Source: Hungatella sp. (GTDB lineage: Bacteria; Bacillota; Clostridia; Lachnospirales; Lachnospiraceae). From it: a stretch of DNA of 64,000 nt. The notes beneath the pieces are model-generated. The model saw only the letters and a list, made by a program, of their open reading frames with translations, was not told where the DNA came from and ran no database searches. The translations under genes and the position numbers were made by a program. Positions 19,130 through 29,224 of this stretch are shown here, one piece after another (the first letter of the stretch is position 1; every line of letters starts with the position of its first letter). Location of the stretch: the NCBI GenBank assembly GCA_022792815.1, contig JAAWBS010000046.1:1-64000 (forward strand), in the 5' to 3' direction.

Positions 19130-20617
19130 ATGGAGAGACGACCAAATATTGTATTCATTCAGAACGATCATCAGGCCTGGCTTCAGTGGGATAAGAATCA
19201 GAGCATCCGCCCCAAGCGGCCGAATTTTGAAAGGCTGGCAGCCGAGGGGGCAGTCTTTACCGACGCTTACTGCGCCTCCCCCCTGTGCGGGCCCACCAGG
19301 CGCACCATGCTGACAGGTCTGTTTGCCCACACCCACGGTCAGTACCACAACTACACGGATCCTGATTATGTCCATGAAGTTTATCTGGACACCTTGACAG
19401 AAAACGGGTATCAGAATTATTATTATGGTAAGTGGCATGCAGGGCCGGGGGCTGCCGGGGATCACGGCTGTGAGGGATTCTCCTACACGGATTACGGCAA
19501 TCCCTACCAGACCAGGGAATACAGGGAGTATCTGGCCAAACGGGGCCTGCCCCAGGCGGTACACCATATTGAGAGATGCTTCTATGTAAAGGGAATCAGC
19601 GACCGTGGAGACTGGGACGGCCTGGAGGAGGGAGCCGACTATCAGTGCAGGGCCAACTGGTGCGGGGAGCACGCGGTGGGGGTGACCACCACACCAAAGG
19701 ACACCCATGAAAGCTTTTTCCTGGCTAATCTGGCCTGCGACAAGTTAGAGGAGATCGCAGAGAGCGGTGATGAGCGGCCGTTTTCTCTGAGAGTGGATTT
19801 CTGGGGCCCTCACCAGCCCCACTTCCCGACCCAGGAATTTCTGGACATGTATCCGGACTTTCACATCGAGAAGTATGGAAACCATGACGACGACCTGGAA
19901 GGGAAGCCACAGACCTACCACAGGGAGAGGAATGTTCCCCTGGGGGAGAACGACATTTTGCTTCAGCCATCCACGTTGGCTTGGGAGGAGTGGGAAGTGC
20001 TGATCCGCCACTGTTTTGCCCATCAGTCCATGATCGACGCCGCGGGAGGCATGATCCTCACCAAGCTTCGCCAATTGGGCCTTGACAAGAATACCCTGAT
20101 CATCTGGACCACAGACCACGGCGACGGTCTGGCCTGTCACGGAGGACATTTCGACAAGGGCTCCTACATGTGCGAGGAGGTTCTGCGGATTCCCTTTGCC
20201 ATGAAGTGGGAGGGAGTGATCCCTGCCGGACAGGTGAGGAGAGAGCTGATCAGCACCATCGACTTCCCGGTCACCCTCCTGGATGCGGCGGGACTGAGCT
20301 ACACCAAAAATCCGGTCCACGGCCGCAGCCTGCTTCCTCTTGTGACGGGGGACGAGACTTCCTGGCGGGAGGATCTCATGAGCGAGACCCAGGGCCACGG
20401 CTACGGCGAGGACGTGATGGCCAGGGTCATCCGTTACAGAAACTGGAAATATGTGAGTACAAAGGACGACGTGGAAGAACTGTACGATCTGGAAAAAGAT
20501 GAGTTTGAGCTGCACAATCTGGCCTGGTCGCCAAAGCACAGGGAGATCCTCGAGGACATGAGGGCCCGTCTTGCAAGGTGGCAGCAGGAGACACAGGATC
20601 CTTTTTCCATGAGATAA
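19130..20617 (+). CDS. Sulfatase-superfamily hydrolase
   Basis: RPNIVFIQNDHQ; CGPTRRTMLTG (CxPxR..TG) motif; no signal peptide. Confidence 0.9.
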   Translation: MERRPNIVFIQNDHQAWLQWDKNQSIRPKRPNFERLAAEGAVFTDAYCASPLCGPTRRTMLTGLFAHTHGQYHNYTDPDYVHEVYLDTLTENGYQNYYYGKWHAGPGAAGDHGCEGFSYTDYGNPYQTREYREYLAKRGLPQAVHHIERCFYVKGISDRGDWDGLEEGADYQCRANWCGEHAVGVTTTPKDTHESFFLANLACDKLEEIAESGDERPFSLRVDFWGPHQPHFPTQEFLDMYPDFHIEKYGNHDDDLEGKPQTYHRERNVPLGENDILLQPSTLAWEEWEVLIRHCFAHQSMIDAAGGMILTKLRQLGLDKNTLIIWTTDHGDGLACHGGHFDKGSYMCEEVLRIPFAMKWEGVIPAGQVRRELISTIDFPVTLLDAAGLSYTKNPVHGRSLLPLVTGDETSWREDLMSETQGHGYGEDVMARVIRYRNWKYVSTKDDVEELYDLEKDEFELHNLAWSPKHREILEDMRARLARWQQETQDPFSMR

Positions 20618-20626
20618 GGAGGTAAC

Positions 20627-21400
20627 GTGATGCAGAAATTAGAGAGACAGTTTCACATTCATTGTAAAGAGGGGGATGTAGGCCGCTATTGCATCCTCCC
20701 GGGAGACCCGGGGCGCTGCGAGGCCATCGCCGCCTATTTTGACGATCCCCGGCTGGTATCCAGGAATCGGGAGTACACGGTCTACACAGGGACCCTTGTG
20801 GGAGAAAAGGTCACGGTGTGTTCCACGGGGATCGGAGGCCCCTCCGCCTCCATCGCCATGGAGGAGCTGCACAATATCGGGGCAGACACCTTCGTCCGCG
20901 TGGGCACCTGCGGAGGCATCGATCTGGAGGTCCAGTCAGGAGATCTGGTGATCGCCTCCGGCGCCATCCGTTTCGAGCACACCAGCCGGGAGTACGCACC
21001 CATCGAGTATCCGGCAGTGGCCAACTTTGAGGTGATGACGGCCCTGGTGGAGGCTTCGAAATCCATGGGAAAGCCCTGTCATGTAGGCGTGGTCCAGTGC
21101 AAGGACGCCTTTTACGGACAGCATTCCCCGGCCAAGATGCCGGTTTCCTATGAGCTTTTAGAGAAATGGGAGGCATGGAAACGGCTTCACGTGAAGGCCA
21201 GTGAGATGGAATCCGCCGCTCTGTTCGTGGTGGCCGATGCCTTGGGCTGCCGGTGCGGTTCCGTGTTCCATGTGATCTGGAATCAGGAGCGGGAGAGCGC
21301 CGGCCTGGACCAGAAGATGAATGAGGACACCTCCCTGGCCGTCCGGGCAGGCGTCGAGGCGCTGAAGCTGCTGATCCTCAAGGACAGAGAAGAGAGATAG
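20627..21400 (+). CDS. Nucleoside phosphorylase (uridine phosphorylase-like)
   Basis: [49 protein letters not shown]. Confidence 0.92.
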   Translation: MMQKLERQFHIHCKEGDVGRYCILPGDPGRCEAIAAYFDDPRLVSRNREYTVYTGTLVGEKVTVCSTGIGGPSASIAMEELHNIGADTFVRVGTCGGIDLEVQSGDLVIASGAIRFEHTSREYAPIEYPAVANFEVMTALVEASKSMGKPCHVGVVQCKDAFYGQHSPAKMPVSYELLEKWEAWKRLHVKASEMESAALFVVADALGCRCGSVFHVIWNQERESAGLDQKMNEDTSLAVRAGVEALKLLILKDREER

Positions 21401-21410
21401 GAGAGAGACT

Positions 21411-22094
21411 ATGGCACATGAGCATATTTTTGACAAGGTAGACCACACCCTGCTTTTACAGGGAAGCGTGTGGGAAGAGATCCGGGAGATCTGTGACGAT
21501 GCCATTCACTACGGCACGGCATCTGTCTGCATTCCCCCCTCTTTCGTGAAGAGGGCCAAGGAGTATGTGGGAGACCGGATGGCCGTCTGTACTGTCGTCG
21601 GCTTCCCCAACGGCTACAATACCACGGAGGTAAAGGCGTTTGAGACCAGAAATGCCCTGGAAAACGGAGCCGACGAGATCGACATGGTGATCAACATCGG
21701 TGATCTGAAGGACAAGCGCTACGGCGAGATCGAGAAAGAGATCCGCACCTTAAAGGAGATCTGCGGCAGCAGGATCCTGAAGGTGATCATCGAGACCTGC
21801 CTTCTGACCGAGGAGGAGAAGGTGAAGATGTGTGAACTTGTCACCGGCGCCGGGGCCGACTACATCAAGACATCCACCGGTTTCTCCAAAGCCGGAGCCA
21901 CCTTTGAGGACATCGCTCTCTTTGCAAAGCATGTCGGACCTGATGTGAAGATGAAGGCGGCAGGCGGAATCAGCTCCTTTCACGACGCGGAGGAATTCAT
22001 TCGGCTGGGCGCCGCGCGTCTCGGCACCAGCAGGATCGTGAAGCTGGCCAAACAGGAGGAAGGGACGGGAAAAGGGGCCATAGAGGGATATTAA
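21411..22094 (+). CDS. deoC: Deoxyribose-phosphate aldolase
   Basis: [42 protein letters not shown]. Confidence 0.96.
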   Translation: MAHEHIFDKVDHTLLLQGSVWEEIREICDDAIHYGTASVCIPPSFVKRAKEYVGDRMAVCTVVGFPNGYNTTEVKAFETRNALENGADEIDMVINIGDLKDKRYGEIEKEIRTLKEICGSRILKVIIETCLLTEEEKVKMCELVTGAGADYIKTSTGFSKAGATFEDIALFAKHVGPDVKMKAAGGISSFHDAEEFIRLGAARLGTSRIVKLAKQEEGTGKGAIEGY

Positions 22095-22110
22095 TCACGA
22101 AATTATGAAA

Positions 22111-22156
22111 AAGCGGCTGCACTGCCAGGAGACTCCTGGGGTGCAGCCGCTGTCTT
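22111..22156. terminator. Bidirectional terminator between convergent genes
   Basis: AGCGGCTGCACtgCCAGGAGactCCTGGGGTGCAGCCGCT. Confidence 0.85.
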
Positions 22157-22193
22157 AACGGTGGATTTCTGGCGGGGCAATTCCCTGTCTTTT

Positions 22194-23519
22194 TTAGGGG
22201 CATGAAGGTTCGGATACCGGGAGTACTCCGTTTGCCAGCAGTCTTTTCTGGAGAAGGTTTACATCCAGGCTGCGGGGGGAGAGGTTTTTTTGGGCGCAGA
22301 GGGCGGCAGCGGTTCCGGCGGCCTGGCCTGTGTGGACGCAGATGGGCATGGCGCGGTAGTTGGAGTGGGCCATGTGGGTGCCGGAGATGTTTCTTCCGGC
22401 CAGGAGGAGACGGTCTATGCCCTGGGGGATGAGACAGCCGTAGGGGATGGTGTAAAAGGTGGCCCGGAAGGCGGCCTGCTCCCCGGTTTTGTCAAGACCT
22501 GCTCCGGTGGTGTTGTGGACGTCAAAGTTAAAACTGGCATAGGTGACAGCCCAGTCTTCGAAGATTCTGGCCTCCCGGATATCCTCCTCGGTTATGGTCT
22601 TTACGCCTTTAAAGTGTCTGGTCTCCCGGATGCCTAAAAACGGAGCCGATGCCAGAAGGAAACAGTTTTCGTAGCCAGGCACGTAGTGCCGGAGGAAACG
22701 GATGATAGAGTCCAGTTGTTTTCTGCACACCACAGTGGCCTTTACCAGGTCCTCTGCTTGGGTTCCGTCGATGCCGATGCAGTTGGTCATATTGCAGGTG
22801 ACGACTCCCGGCAGGGTGGTGGGGTATAGGAGCACATGGCCGGCGGGAAAGGGAAGGTGTTTGTGGCCGAGAGCCTGAATCTCTCCCTTGGGAACCTGGA
22901 TATAGTCTTCAAATTTTTTGGGAAAAACGGCCCTGTCATAATCCACGCCGCCGACTTTAAACATGATGGTAGCCGGCTGCATGACCCCGTCTTCCTCCCT
23001 CCCGATGACAAAGGGAACTCCGGCCCTGGCCGCCAGATCCCCGTCGCCGGTGGCATCGATGACGATCTTGGAAAAGACGGCCTGTCTTCCGGATTTATTT
23101 TCGATGATCACCCCTTTTAAGGCGCTGCCCTCCAGAATAGGCTCGCAGGCAAACGTATAGAGGAGCAGAGAAACCCGTGCCTCTGAGAGCATGTCCAAAA
23201 GAGCCGTCTTCAGCCTCTCCGTGTGGATGGTCTGCCGGTTGGCCGGACCACCCCCGTCTGTTTCCCGCACATCGCAGGACCGGTCCAGAATTTCCTCATA
23301 GAGTCCGCCCCGGCTTCCCCCGGTCCAGTGACTCATCATCCCGGAGGTAGCCACCCCTCCCACATCTCCTGTCTGTTCGATCAACATTACGGCCGCCCCC
23401 TCCCTGGCCGCCGCTACCGCCGCCCCAACCCCGGCCGGCCCTCCGCCGAGAACCAACACATCTACATTCCCAATCACGGGAATCTCACGAGCTTCCTCCA
23501 AAAACATCAATTGTTCCAT
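22194..23519 (-). CDS. FAD-dependent oxidoreductase (FAD_oxidored-like)
   Basis: VDVLVLGGGPAGVGAAVAAAREGAAVMLIE; start chosen at MEQLMFLEE preceded by GGAGGTG. Confidence 0.85.
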   Translation of the reverse strand: MEQLMFLEEAREIPVIGNVDVLVLGGGPAGVGAAVAAAREGAAVMLIEQTGDVGGVATSGMMSHWTGGSRGGLYEEILDRSCDVRETDGGGPANRQTIHTERLKTALLDMLSEARVSLLLYTFACEPILEGSALKGVIIENKSGRQAVFSKIVIDATGDGDLAARAGVPFVIGREEDGVMQPATIMFKVGGVDYDRAVFPKKFEDYIQVPKGEIQALGHKHLPFPAGHVLLYPTTLPGVVTCNMTNCIGIDGTQAEDLVKATVVCRKQLDSIIRFLRHYVPGYENCFLLASAPFLGIRETRHFKGVKTITEEDIREARIFEDWAVTYASFNFDVHNTTGAGLDKTGEQAAFRATFYTIPYGCLIPQGIDRLLLAGRNISGTHMAHSNYRAMPICVHTGQAAGTAAALCAQKNLSPRSLDVNLLQKRLLANGVLPVSEPSCP

Positions 23520-23737
23520 AAAACACCTCCAATTTTTATTTAGTAAAATATCCATCCGCCAACACCTTCTGCCGGCCTCCCAAAAACCAAAGCAGAATAT
23601 GAAAGAAATAGCGGAATATTGCAATTTAACAATCCCCCACACCTATGATATAATTTTTTTGTAAAAACTGCCACATAAATTCCGGTAAGAAACTTACGTT
23701 TTCGTGCACAGTTGTATCCATTACAGGAGGCTTTCCC

Positions 23738-24781
23738 ATGATAAACCGTCTCATCAGTGAGATCTCCGATTATGTGCAATACCTGAAATCAGAGCACGGA
23801 GATTACGTGTCTTTTCACAATGATTCCATCCCCCTGCAGGATTACCTGTCCCGCTTGGGTCCTTACAACATCAGCAGCTGCCCCTACTGTTCCTATGTAA
23901 AATCCGACGAGGCGGTGTGGAACCGCTGCATCGAACATCAAAGGTCTGTATTTGACGCCTGCAGTCAGGGCCCTTTTTGCGGCACCTGCCATGCAGGGGT
24001 GGGGGAGTACGTGTTTCCGGTCTCTGATTTTGACGGCAGCCTGTTAGGGTATGTCAGTCTGGGAGGCTATGGGCTTTTTCCCGACGAGGCCATGAGGAAG
24101 ATGAGCCATTTGGCGGAAAAATACGGATTAAGCCTCGGGGAACTGAGGCAGGTTTACCGCTCCACCGTCAGGAGGGAGCCGGAGGATGCCAAAGCTCTGC
24201 GTGCCAGGGCTGCCCCACTGTGCAGCATGTTTGTGCTGCTGCACCACGGACTTAAGGAGATGGGGCCGAGAGACGAGGAGTTGTATGAGCGGGATCTTTT
24301 GAGCCGGGCCACAGTCTATATCCGGAGACATTACACCGGAAAGATTACGGCCGGTGACATCGCCAGCCACTGCAGCTGCAGCGTGTCCACCATAAGCCAT
24401 CTGTTTAAGAAACAGACCAGATTCAGCGTGCCGGAGTATGTCAGGCGGCTGCGCATAGACGGGGCCAGGCAGTTTTTGGAGGAGACCAGTCTGGACATTT
24501 CCCAGATCTCGCATATGCTGGGATTCTCCAGCCCTAATTATTTCTCGGAGATATTTAAGAGTCAAACAGGATATTCACCAAAGGAGTACAGGAAGAATGA
24601 AAAGAACATCCGGTTACAGCAGCATATCAACGAAGATCCTGCTATTCTGCCTGGGAGCGATTCTGGTTCCCATGGGACTTCTGCTGGGGTACATCACCTG
24701 CAGGTACAGCAGATATATCCAGGAGGAGATGAGCAAGGCCACGGTCCGCAGGCTTCTGAAAAGCCAGGACGATTTCTATGA
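23738..24781 (+). CDS. PocR-domain AraC family transcriptional regulator
   Basis: Cys-rich PocR-like sensor (CPYC...C...CGTCHAGVGEYVFPV) and AraC HTH (ISQISHMLGFSSPNYFSEIFKSQTGYSPKEYR). Confidence 0.85.
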   Translation: MINRLISEISDYVQYLKSEHGDYVSFHNDSIPLQDYLSRLGPYNISSCPYCSYVKSDEAVWNRCIEHQRSVFDACSQGPFCGTCHAGVGEYVFPVSDFDGSLLGYVSLGGYGLFPDEAMRKMSHLAEKYGLSLGELRQVYRSTVRREPEDAKALRARAAPLCSMFVLLHHGLKEMGPRDEELYERDLLSRATVYIRRHYTGKITAGDIASHCSCSVSTISHLFKKQTRFSVPEYVRRLRIDGARQFLEETSLDISQISHMLGFSSPNYFSEIFKSQTGYSPKEYRKNEKNIRLQQHINEDPAILPGSDSGSHGTSAGVHHLQVQQIYPGGDEQGHGPQASEKPGRFL

Positions 24782-26366
24782 GGCTTTTTGGCGTATGGTC
24801 AACATCGCCAGGGTCATCAGCAATGACGAGGCTCTTCAGCAGGCTCTCCTGGACGAGGAGGTGTCCAGGTATGAGAAAACTCTCCGTTTTAACGAGAGTG
24901 TTGCCACGATAAGTGTCAATAATATCTATGAGATGGACAAAATGAAGATCTGCTGTTTTGACCGAAACGGGGAGATCTGCGCCAACTGGAGCACCAATTA
25001 TCACGATTACCGCTTTCTCTATGAACAGCCTTGGGTTCGGGACAGCATCGGGGAGAAGGGGTATGGGGTGTGGAGCTTTTTTGAACCTTCCTATATCTAT
25101 GAGGAGGGGGAAGACGTGCGGTATGTGTCCATGGCCCGGTCCATCCTCACCAGGGAGGGGGGATATGCGGGGACTCTGATCATCAGCATGCCGCAGGAGG
25201 TGCTGATCCGTGATCTGTCCGGTTCCCTGTCGAGTCCCCAGGACGTGATCTACATCTGTACGGAGACGGGGCAGGTGAAAATGGCCATGGACCAACAGGA
25301 AATTTTTGACCAGGACCGGATCAGAGAGCTGGCCACGGCCTGGAAGAGGGAGCCGGACAGCCGGATCATCAAGGAAAAGGGGCACCGATACCTTCTGTCC
25401 GGTTTTGTCATGGAAAACAACTTTGCATCAGGGGGGGACCCTATGACGATTCTGCATTTTGTGTATTACGATTCAGTGACCCGGAATCTAAATGCTCTGT
25501 CCCGGCGCACCGGAATCGTCATCGCGGTCTTTATGGCGATTTTGTGCGCAGGCGTCTTTTGGGGCACCAGGATGATGACCAGGCCTCTGGAGATTCTGGC
25601 GGACAAGATGGAGAAGTATCATCCCCAGGAGGAGATCCGCGGCATCGACTTAGACAGAAAGGACGAAATCGGTCATCTCAACCGGTCCTTTCAGAGGATG
25701 TCCCGGACCATTGAAGAGCTGTTTGAGAAGCAGAAGGCGGAGACAAAGGAGCGGGAGCGGTACCGGTATGAGGCTTTGAGAGCCCAGGTGAATCCCCATT
25801 TTCTCTTTAATGTCCTCAATTCCCTCCGGTGGATGGCCATCATCGAAAATGCGGGAAACATGGTGGAGTGCATCGACGCGCTCACCACCATCCTGAAATA
25901 CAGCATGAGCCGGGGAGGGGAGCAGGTCAGCCTGCGGCAGGAGGTGGAGAGCATCGATGCTTACATCTTTATCAACAACTGCCGCTACGGCAATCGGTTT
26001 CGGTTCGAGACCCGGTTGGCAGAGGAGACCCTGGACCTGTCGGTGATCAAGTTTATCCTTCAGCCCATCATAGAAAACTCTATTCTCCACGGGTTTAATA
26101 ATTCGGGGAAAAAGGGGAGGATCCTCCTTTACGGCGGGGAGGAAGAGGGGCTTTTGAAGCTGTACATCGAGGACAACGGTTCCGGGATCACGCAGGAGGA
26201 CTTGGAGAGTCCGAAAAAGACCGGGAAAAAGATTACGGGAATCGGTGTGGATAATGTCAACAGCCGGATCCAGACGGAATACGGGGAAGATTATGGGATC
26301 AAGATCTACAACAGCCCGTCAGGGGGCGCAGTGGTGGAGTACACCCTGCCGGTGATAAGGGAATAA
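24597..26366 (+). CDS. Sensor histidine kinase (YesM/LytS type, HAMP)
   Basis: N-terminal TM, HAMP, ALRAQVNPHFLFNVLNSLRW, HATPase. Confidence 0.93.
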   Translation: MKRTSGYSSISTKILLFCLGAILVPMGLLLGYITCRYSRYIQEEMSKATVRRLLKSQDDFYEAFWRMVNIARVISNDEALQQALLDEEVSRYEKTLRFNESVATISVNNIYEMDKMKICCFDRNGEICANWSTNYHDYRFLYEQPWVRDSIGEKGYGVWSFFEPSYIYEEGEDVRYVSMARSILTREGGYAGTLIISMPQEVLIRDLSGSLSSPQDVIYICTETGQVKMAMDQQEIFDQDRIRELATAWKREPDSRIIKEKGHRYLLSGFVMENNFASGGDPMTILHFVYYDSVTRNLNALSRRTGIVIAVFMAILCAGVFWGTRMMTRPLEILADKMEKYHPQEEIRGIDLDRKDEIGHLNRSFQRMSRTIEELFEKQKAETKERERYRYEALRAQVNPHFLFNVLNSLRWMAIIENAGNMVECIDALTTILKYSMSRGGEQVSLRQEVESIDAYIFINNCRYGNRFRFETRLAEETLDLSVIKFILQPIIENSILHGFNNSGKKGRILLYGGEEEGLLKLYIEDNGSGITQEDLESPKKTGKKITGIGVDNVNSRIQTEYGEDYGIKIYNSPSGGAVVEYTLPVIRE

Positions 26367-26382
26367 GATAGGAGGGAATGGG

Positions 26383-27705
26383 ATGCGGAAAATTCTGATC
26401 GTGGATGATGAGTTTCTTGTGAGAATCGGGGTGAAGGCCCTGACTAACTGGGAATCTCACGGGTATCAGATCGTGGGTGAGGCGGCTTCCGGGAGAGAAG
26501 CCCTGGAAAAGATTGAGAAACTGAAGCCGGATATTGTGCTGACCGACTTAAAGATGGATGAGATGGACGGATTTGAGCTGATCGCCGCGAGCAGAAAGAA
26601 GTATCCCAAGATCAAGTTTATCGTGCTCAGCGTCCTGGACGATGCGGAGAATGTGAAGCGGGCTATGAAGCTGGGAGCTGTGGATTATATTTTTAAGCTG
26701 AAGCTCAATGCCGCCGAGTTTCTGGAGATTTTAAACGAACAGGAATATGAAGAGCCTGCCGACGAGCGGGAGCAGTTTGTGCGGAAAAATATTTCGGACA
26801 TCAAAAGGCTCTTGGTGCAGCTGGCTTCGGAGCGGGAGTACACGGATTACGACCGGCTGACCAGAACCTTCAAAAAATTTGGGTTTCAGGTGAATTTTGA
26901 GGCTCCATACTGTGTGCTGATGATCCGGTACGCCCATTGCGGCCGCAGGGAGGAGAGGCCCGACGGAGTCCAGATTCTGGAAGATGCCATCGAAAATATG
27001 ATCCGAAATGTGTTTGGGGAGGGGCTGTCCATCGAGACTTTCGGCTATTCAGAGCGATGTCTGGTGTCTGTCATCAACATGGAGTCCACGGAGGATTACA
27101 GGGAGACCAGTGAGGTTGCCAGAGAGAGGTACGAAGACTTGTGGGAATACGGCAGCCGCTATGCCAATGTGGAGCTGGAGGGAGCCTTATCCCCCTGTTT
27201 TGAGGGGATCCGCAGGTTTTCCGAGGCGGTTTTCTGCTGTGAGAAAGCGTTTCTGCTGGCAGAGAATCAGACTCCCGGCGCCCTTTTGGTCTGCCGCAGT
27301 GAGACCAGAAGAGAGATTCCCATGATCAAAGAGTTTATCCGGGACAACCTGTCAAAAAATTTTACGGTGGGGGATGGGGCGAGACACTGTCATATGAGTG
27401 AGAGCTATTTTGCCCATGTGTTTAAGGAGGAGACCGGGTTCAGCTTTATGGACTATGTAAACCGTCAGCGGATGGCAAAGGCCAGGGAGCTTCTCAAGAA
27501 GACCGACATGACGGTACGGGAGATCGCTCAGGCGGTGGGGGTGGAAAATCCCAACTATTTCAGCGTGGTATTCGTAAAACTGTGCGGGGAATCCCCCAGT
27601 GAATACCGCTCCCGGTATCGGTTCGATGTGAGAAAAGACAAGAACCGGTCGAAAAAAGAGGGTAAAGCAGGAACAGAAAGGGGAGAGCAGGATATAGAAG
27701 ATTGA
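26383..27705 (+). CDS. Response regulator, YesN-type with AraC HTH
   Basis: ILIVDDEFLVRIG...DIVLTDLKMDEMDG; C-terminal AraC HTH. Confidence 0.94.
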   Translation: MRKILIVDDEFLVRIGVKALTNWESHGYQIVGEAASGREALEKIEKLKPDIVLTDLKMDEMDGFELIAASRKKYPKIKFIVLSVLDDAENVKRAMKLGAVDYIFKLKLNAAEFLEILNEQEYEEPADEREQFVRKNISDIKRLLVQLASEREYTDYDRLTRTFKKFGFQVNFEAPYCVLMIRYAHCGRREERPDGVQILEDAIENMIRNVFGEGLSIETFGYSERCLVSVINMESTEDYRETSEVARERYEDLWEYGSRYANVELEGALSPCFEGIRRFSEAVFCCEKAFLLAENQTPGALLVCRSETRREIPMIKEFIRDNLSKNFTVGDGARHCHMSESYFAHVFKEETGFSFMDYVNRQRMAKARELLKKTDMTVREIAQAVGVENPNYFSVVFVKLCGESPSEYRSRYRFDVRKDKNRSKKEGKAGTERGEQDIED

Positions 27706-27813
27706 ATTCAGAGAATTGAAGAGATAGATAACAGATAAGTTAATTGTATTTATATAATATACAGACTATAATTGGGGTGTAATCGATCACGTGTACAAAA
27801 AAAGGAGAACGAT

Positions 27814-29208
27814 ATGAAAAAAACAGTGAGCTGCAGTTTGCTTTGTCTGGCCATGGCTACAAGCCTGCTGACCGGGTGCGGGAATTCTGGAGGAGCCGCG
27901 GCGGGAGATCCAAAAGGCGGGGAGGGCGCCGCCCGGACTGCAAAGAACGATGGGAAGGCAAGTGCGTCGGAGCCGGTGGTTCTTCACTTCTGGACCGGCC
28001 TGGGAGCCAGCGCCGATGCCTCCCATCAGGCCATTATCGATGAATTCAATGAGCTCTATAAGGACCAGGGGATCTCCGTGGAGTTCGAACATTTTGTCAA
28101 TGACTCCAACGGAAACTTAAAGCTGGAAACCAACCTTTTAGGCGGAAGCGAGATCGACCTGTACGTGACTTATGGACTGACCCAGCTGACCAAGAGGGCA
28201 GAGGGAAATCTGGCCCTGGATCTGTCGGAGCTGTGCGCCAGAGACGGATTTGACGTGGTCGCTTCCACCAGCTCCATGGCAGAGGCCTATTTTGTAAACG
28301 GAAAGCCGTACTCTCTCCCCACCAAGCTGGACCAGTACGGGATGGTGGTGAACAAGGACATGTTTGACGAAGCGGGGCTGGAGATCCCCACCAGCTGGAC
28401 CTACGACGAGTTTTTGGAGGTGTGTAAGAAGTTGACCCACGGGGAAGGGGAGGACAAGGTGTACGGCATGTTCTGGAACACGGGCCAGGACCGGTCCGGA
28501 TACGTGAAATATCTGGCCTGTCAGACTCTGGGCGGGGACAACTACTATACGGAAGACGGAACTGCCACCTGCTTTGACGATCCCGTGTGGCAGGCCACCA
28601 TAGAGCTGGCTATGACCACTATGAAGGAGGGCTATGCCCCGACCCACGCGGACACCATCACGGAAAAGCTGAACATGGCCAATCTTTTCGCCGGTGAGAA
28701 GATTGCCATGTGCATGGGGCCATGGCTGATCAACACCTTAAAGGACACGGCCACCTATCCTCACGACTTCGTCACCGCCTTTGCCCCCTACCCGGTGGTG
28801 GACGAGAACAGCCGCAATTACACCCAGGGCGGATATGGGGATATGATCTGTATCAACCCCAGGTCCGAGCACGTCGACGCAGCGTGGGAATTTGCCAAGT
28901 TCTATATGACAAAAGGGGCTCTCTATATGGCGGAGAGGGGAAGGATCCCGGCCTACAACGGCCTGGACAAGGAGGAAGTGGTGAAAGCGGTGCTCTCGGG
29001 AGCAGAGGATCTGTTTGACGCCGACACGGCAGTCAGCGTGCTCATCGAGCCCCATGACAACTATGCCTACTCTACCATCACCACTAGGATGCCGGAGGTC
29101 CAGGATGCCTTTTACGAGGAGTTGGAGGCCATCTGGACAGAGAAGAAGACTGTGGAAGAGGGTCTGGCGGATGCCAAGGAACGAGGCGATGCCATCCTCG
29201 CCAAATAG
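27814..29208 (+). CDS. Sugar ABC transporter extracellular substrate-binding lipoprotein
   Basis: Lipobox LLTGCG; family 1 SBP architecture. Confidence 0.92.
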   Translation: MKKTVSCSLLCLAMATSLLTGCGNSGGAAAGDPKGGEGAARTAKNDGKASASEPVVLHFWTGLGASADASHQAIIDEFNELYKDQGISVEFEHFVNDSNGNLKLETNLLGGSEIDLYVTYGLTQLTKRAEGNLALDLSELCARDGFDVVASTSSMAEAYFVNGKPYSLPTKLDQYGMVVNKDMFDEAGLEIPTSWTYDEFLEVCKKLTHGEGEDKVYGMFWNTGQDRSGYVKYLACQTLGGDNYYTEDGTATCFDDPVWQATIELAMTTMKEGYAPTHADTITEKLNMANLFAGEKIAMCMGPWLINTLKDTATYPHDFVTAFAPYPVVDENSRNYTQGGYGDMICINPRSEHVDAAWEFAKFYMTKGALYMAERGRIPAYNGLDKEEVVKAVLSGAEDLFDADTAVSVLIEPHDNYAYSTITTRMPEVQDAFYEELEAIWTEKKTVEEGLADAKERGDAILAK

Positions 29209-29224
29209 CAGATAAGGACAATCT

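Noticed and set aside
18188-19708. 506-aa ORF on the minus strand
   Set aside because: Antisense to well-supported permease and sulfatase genes; low-complexity His/Gly-rich translation without domain motifs; a side effect of codon bias
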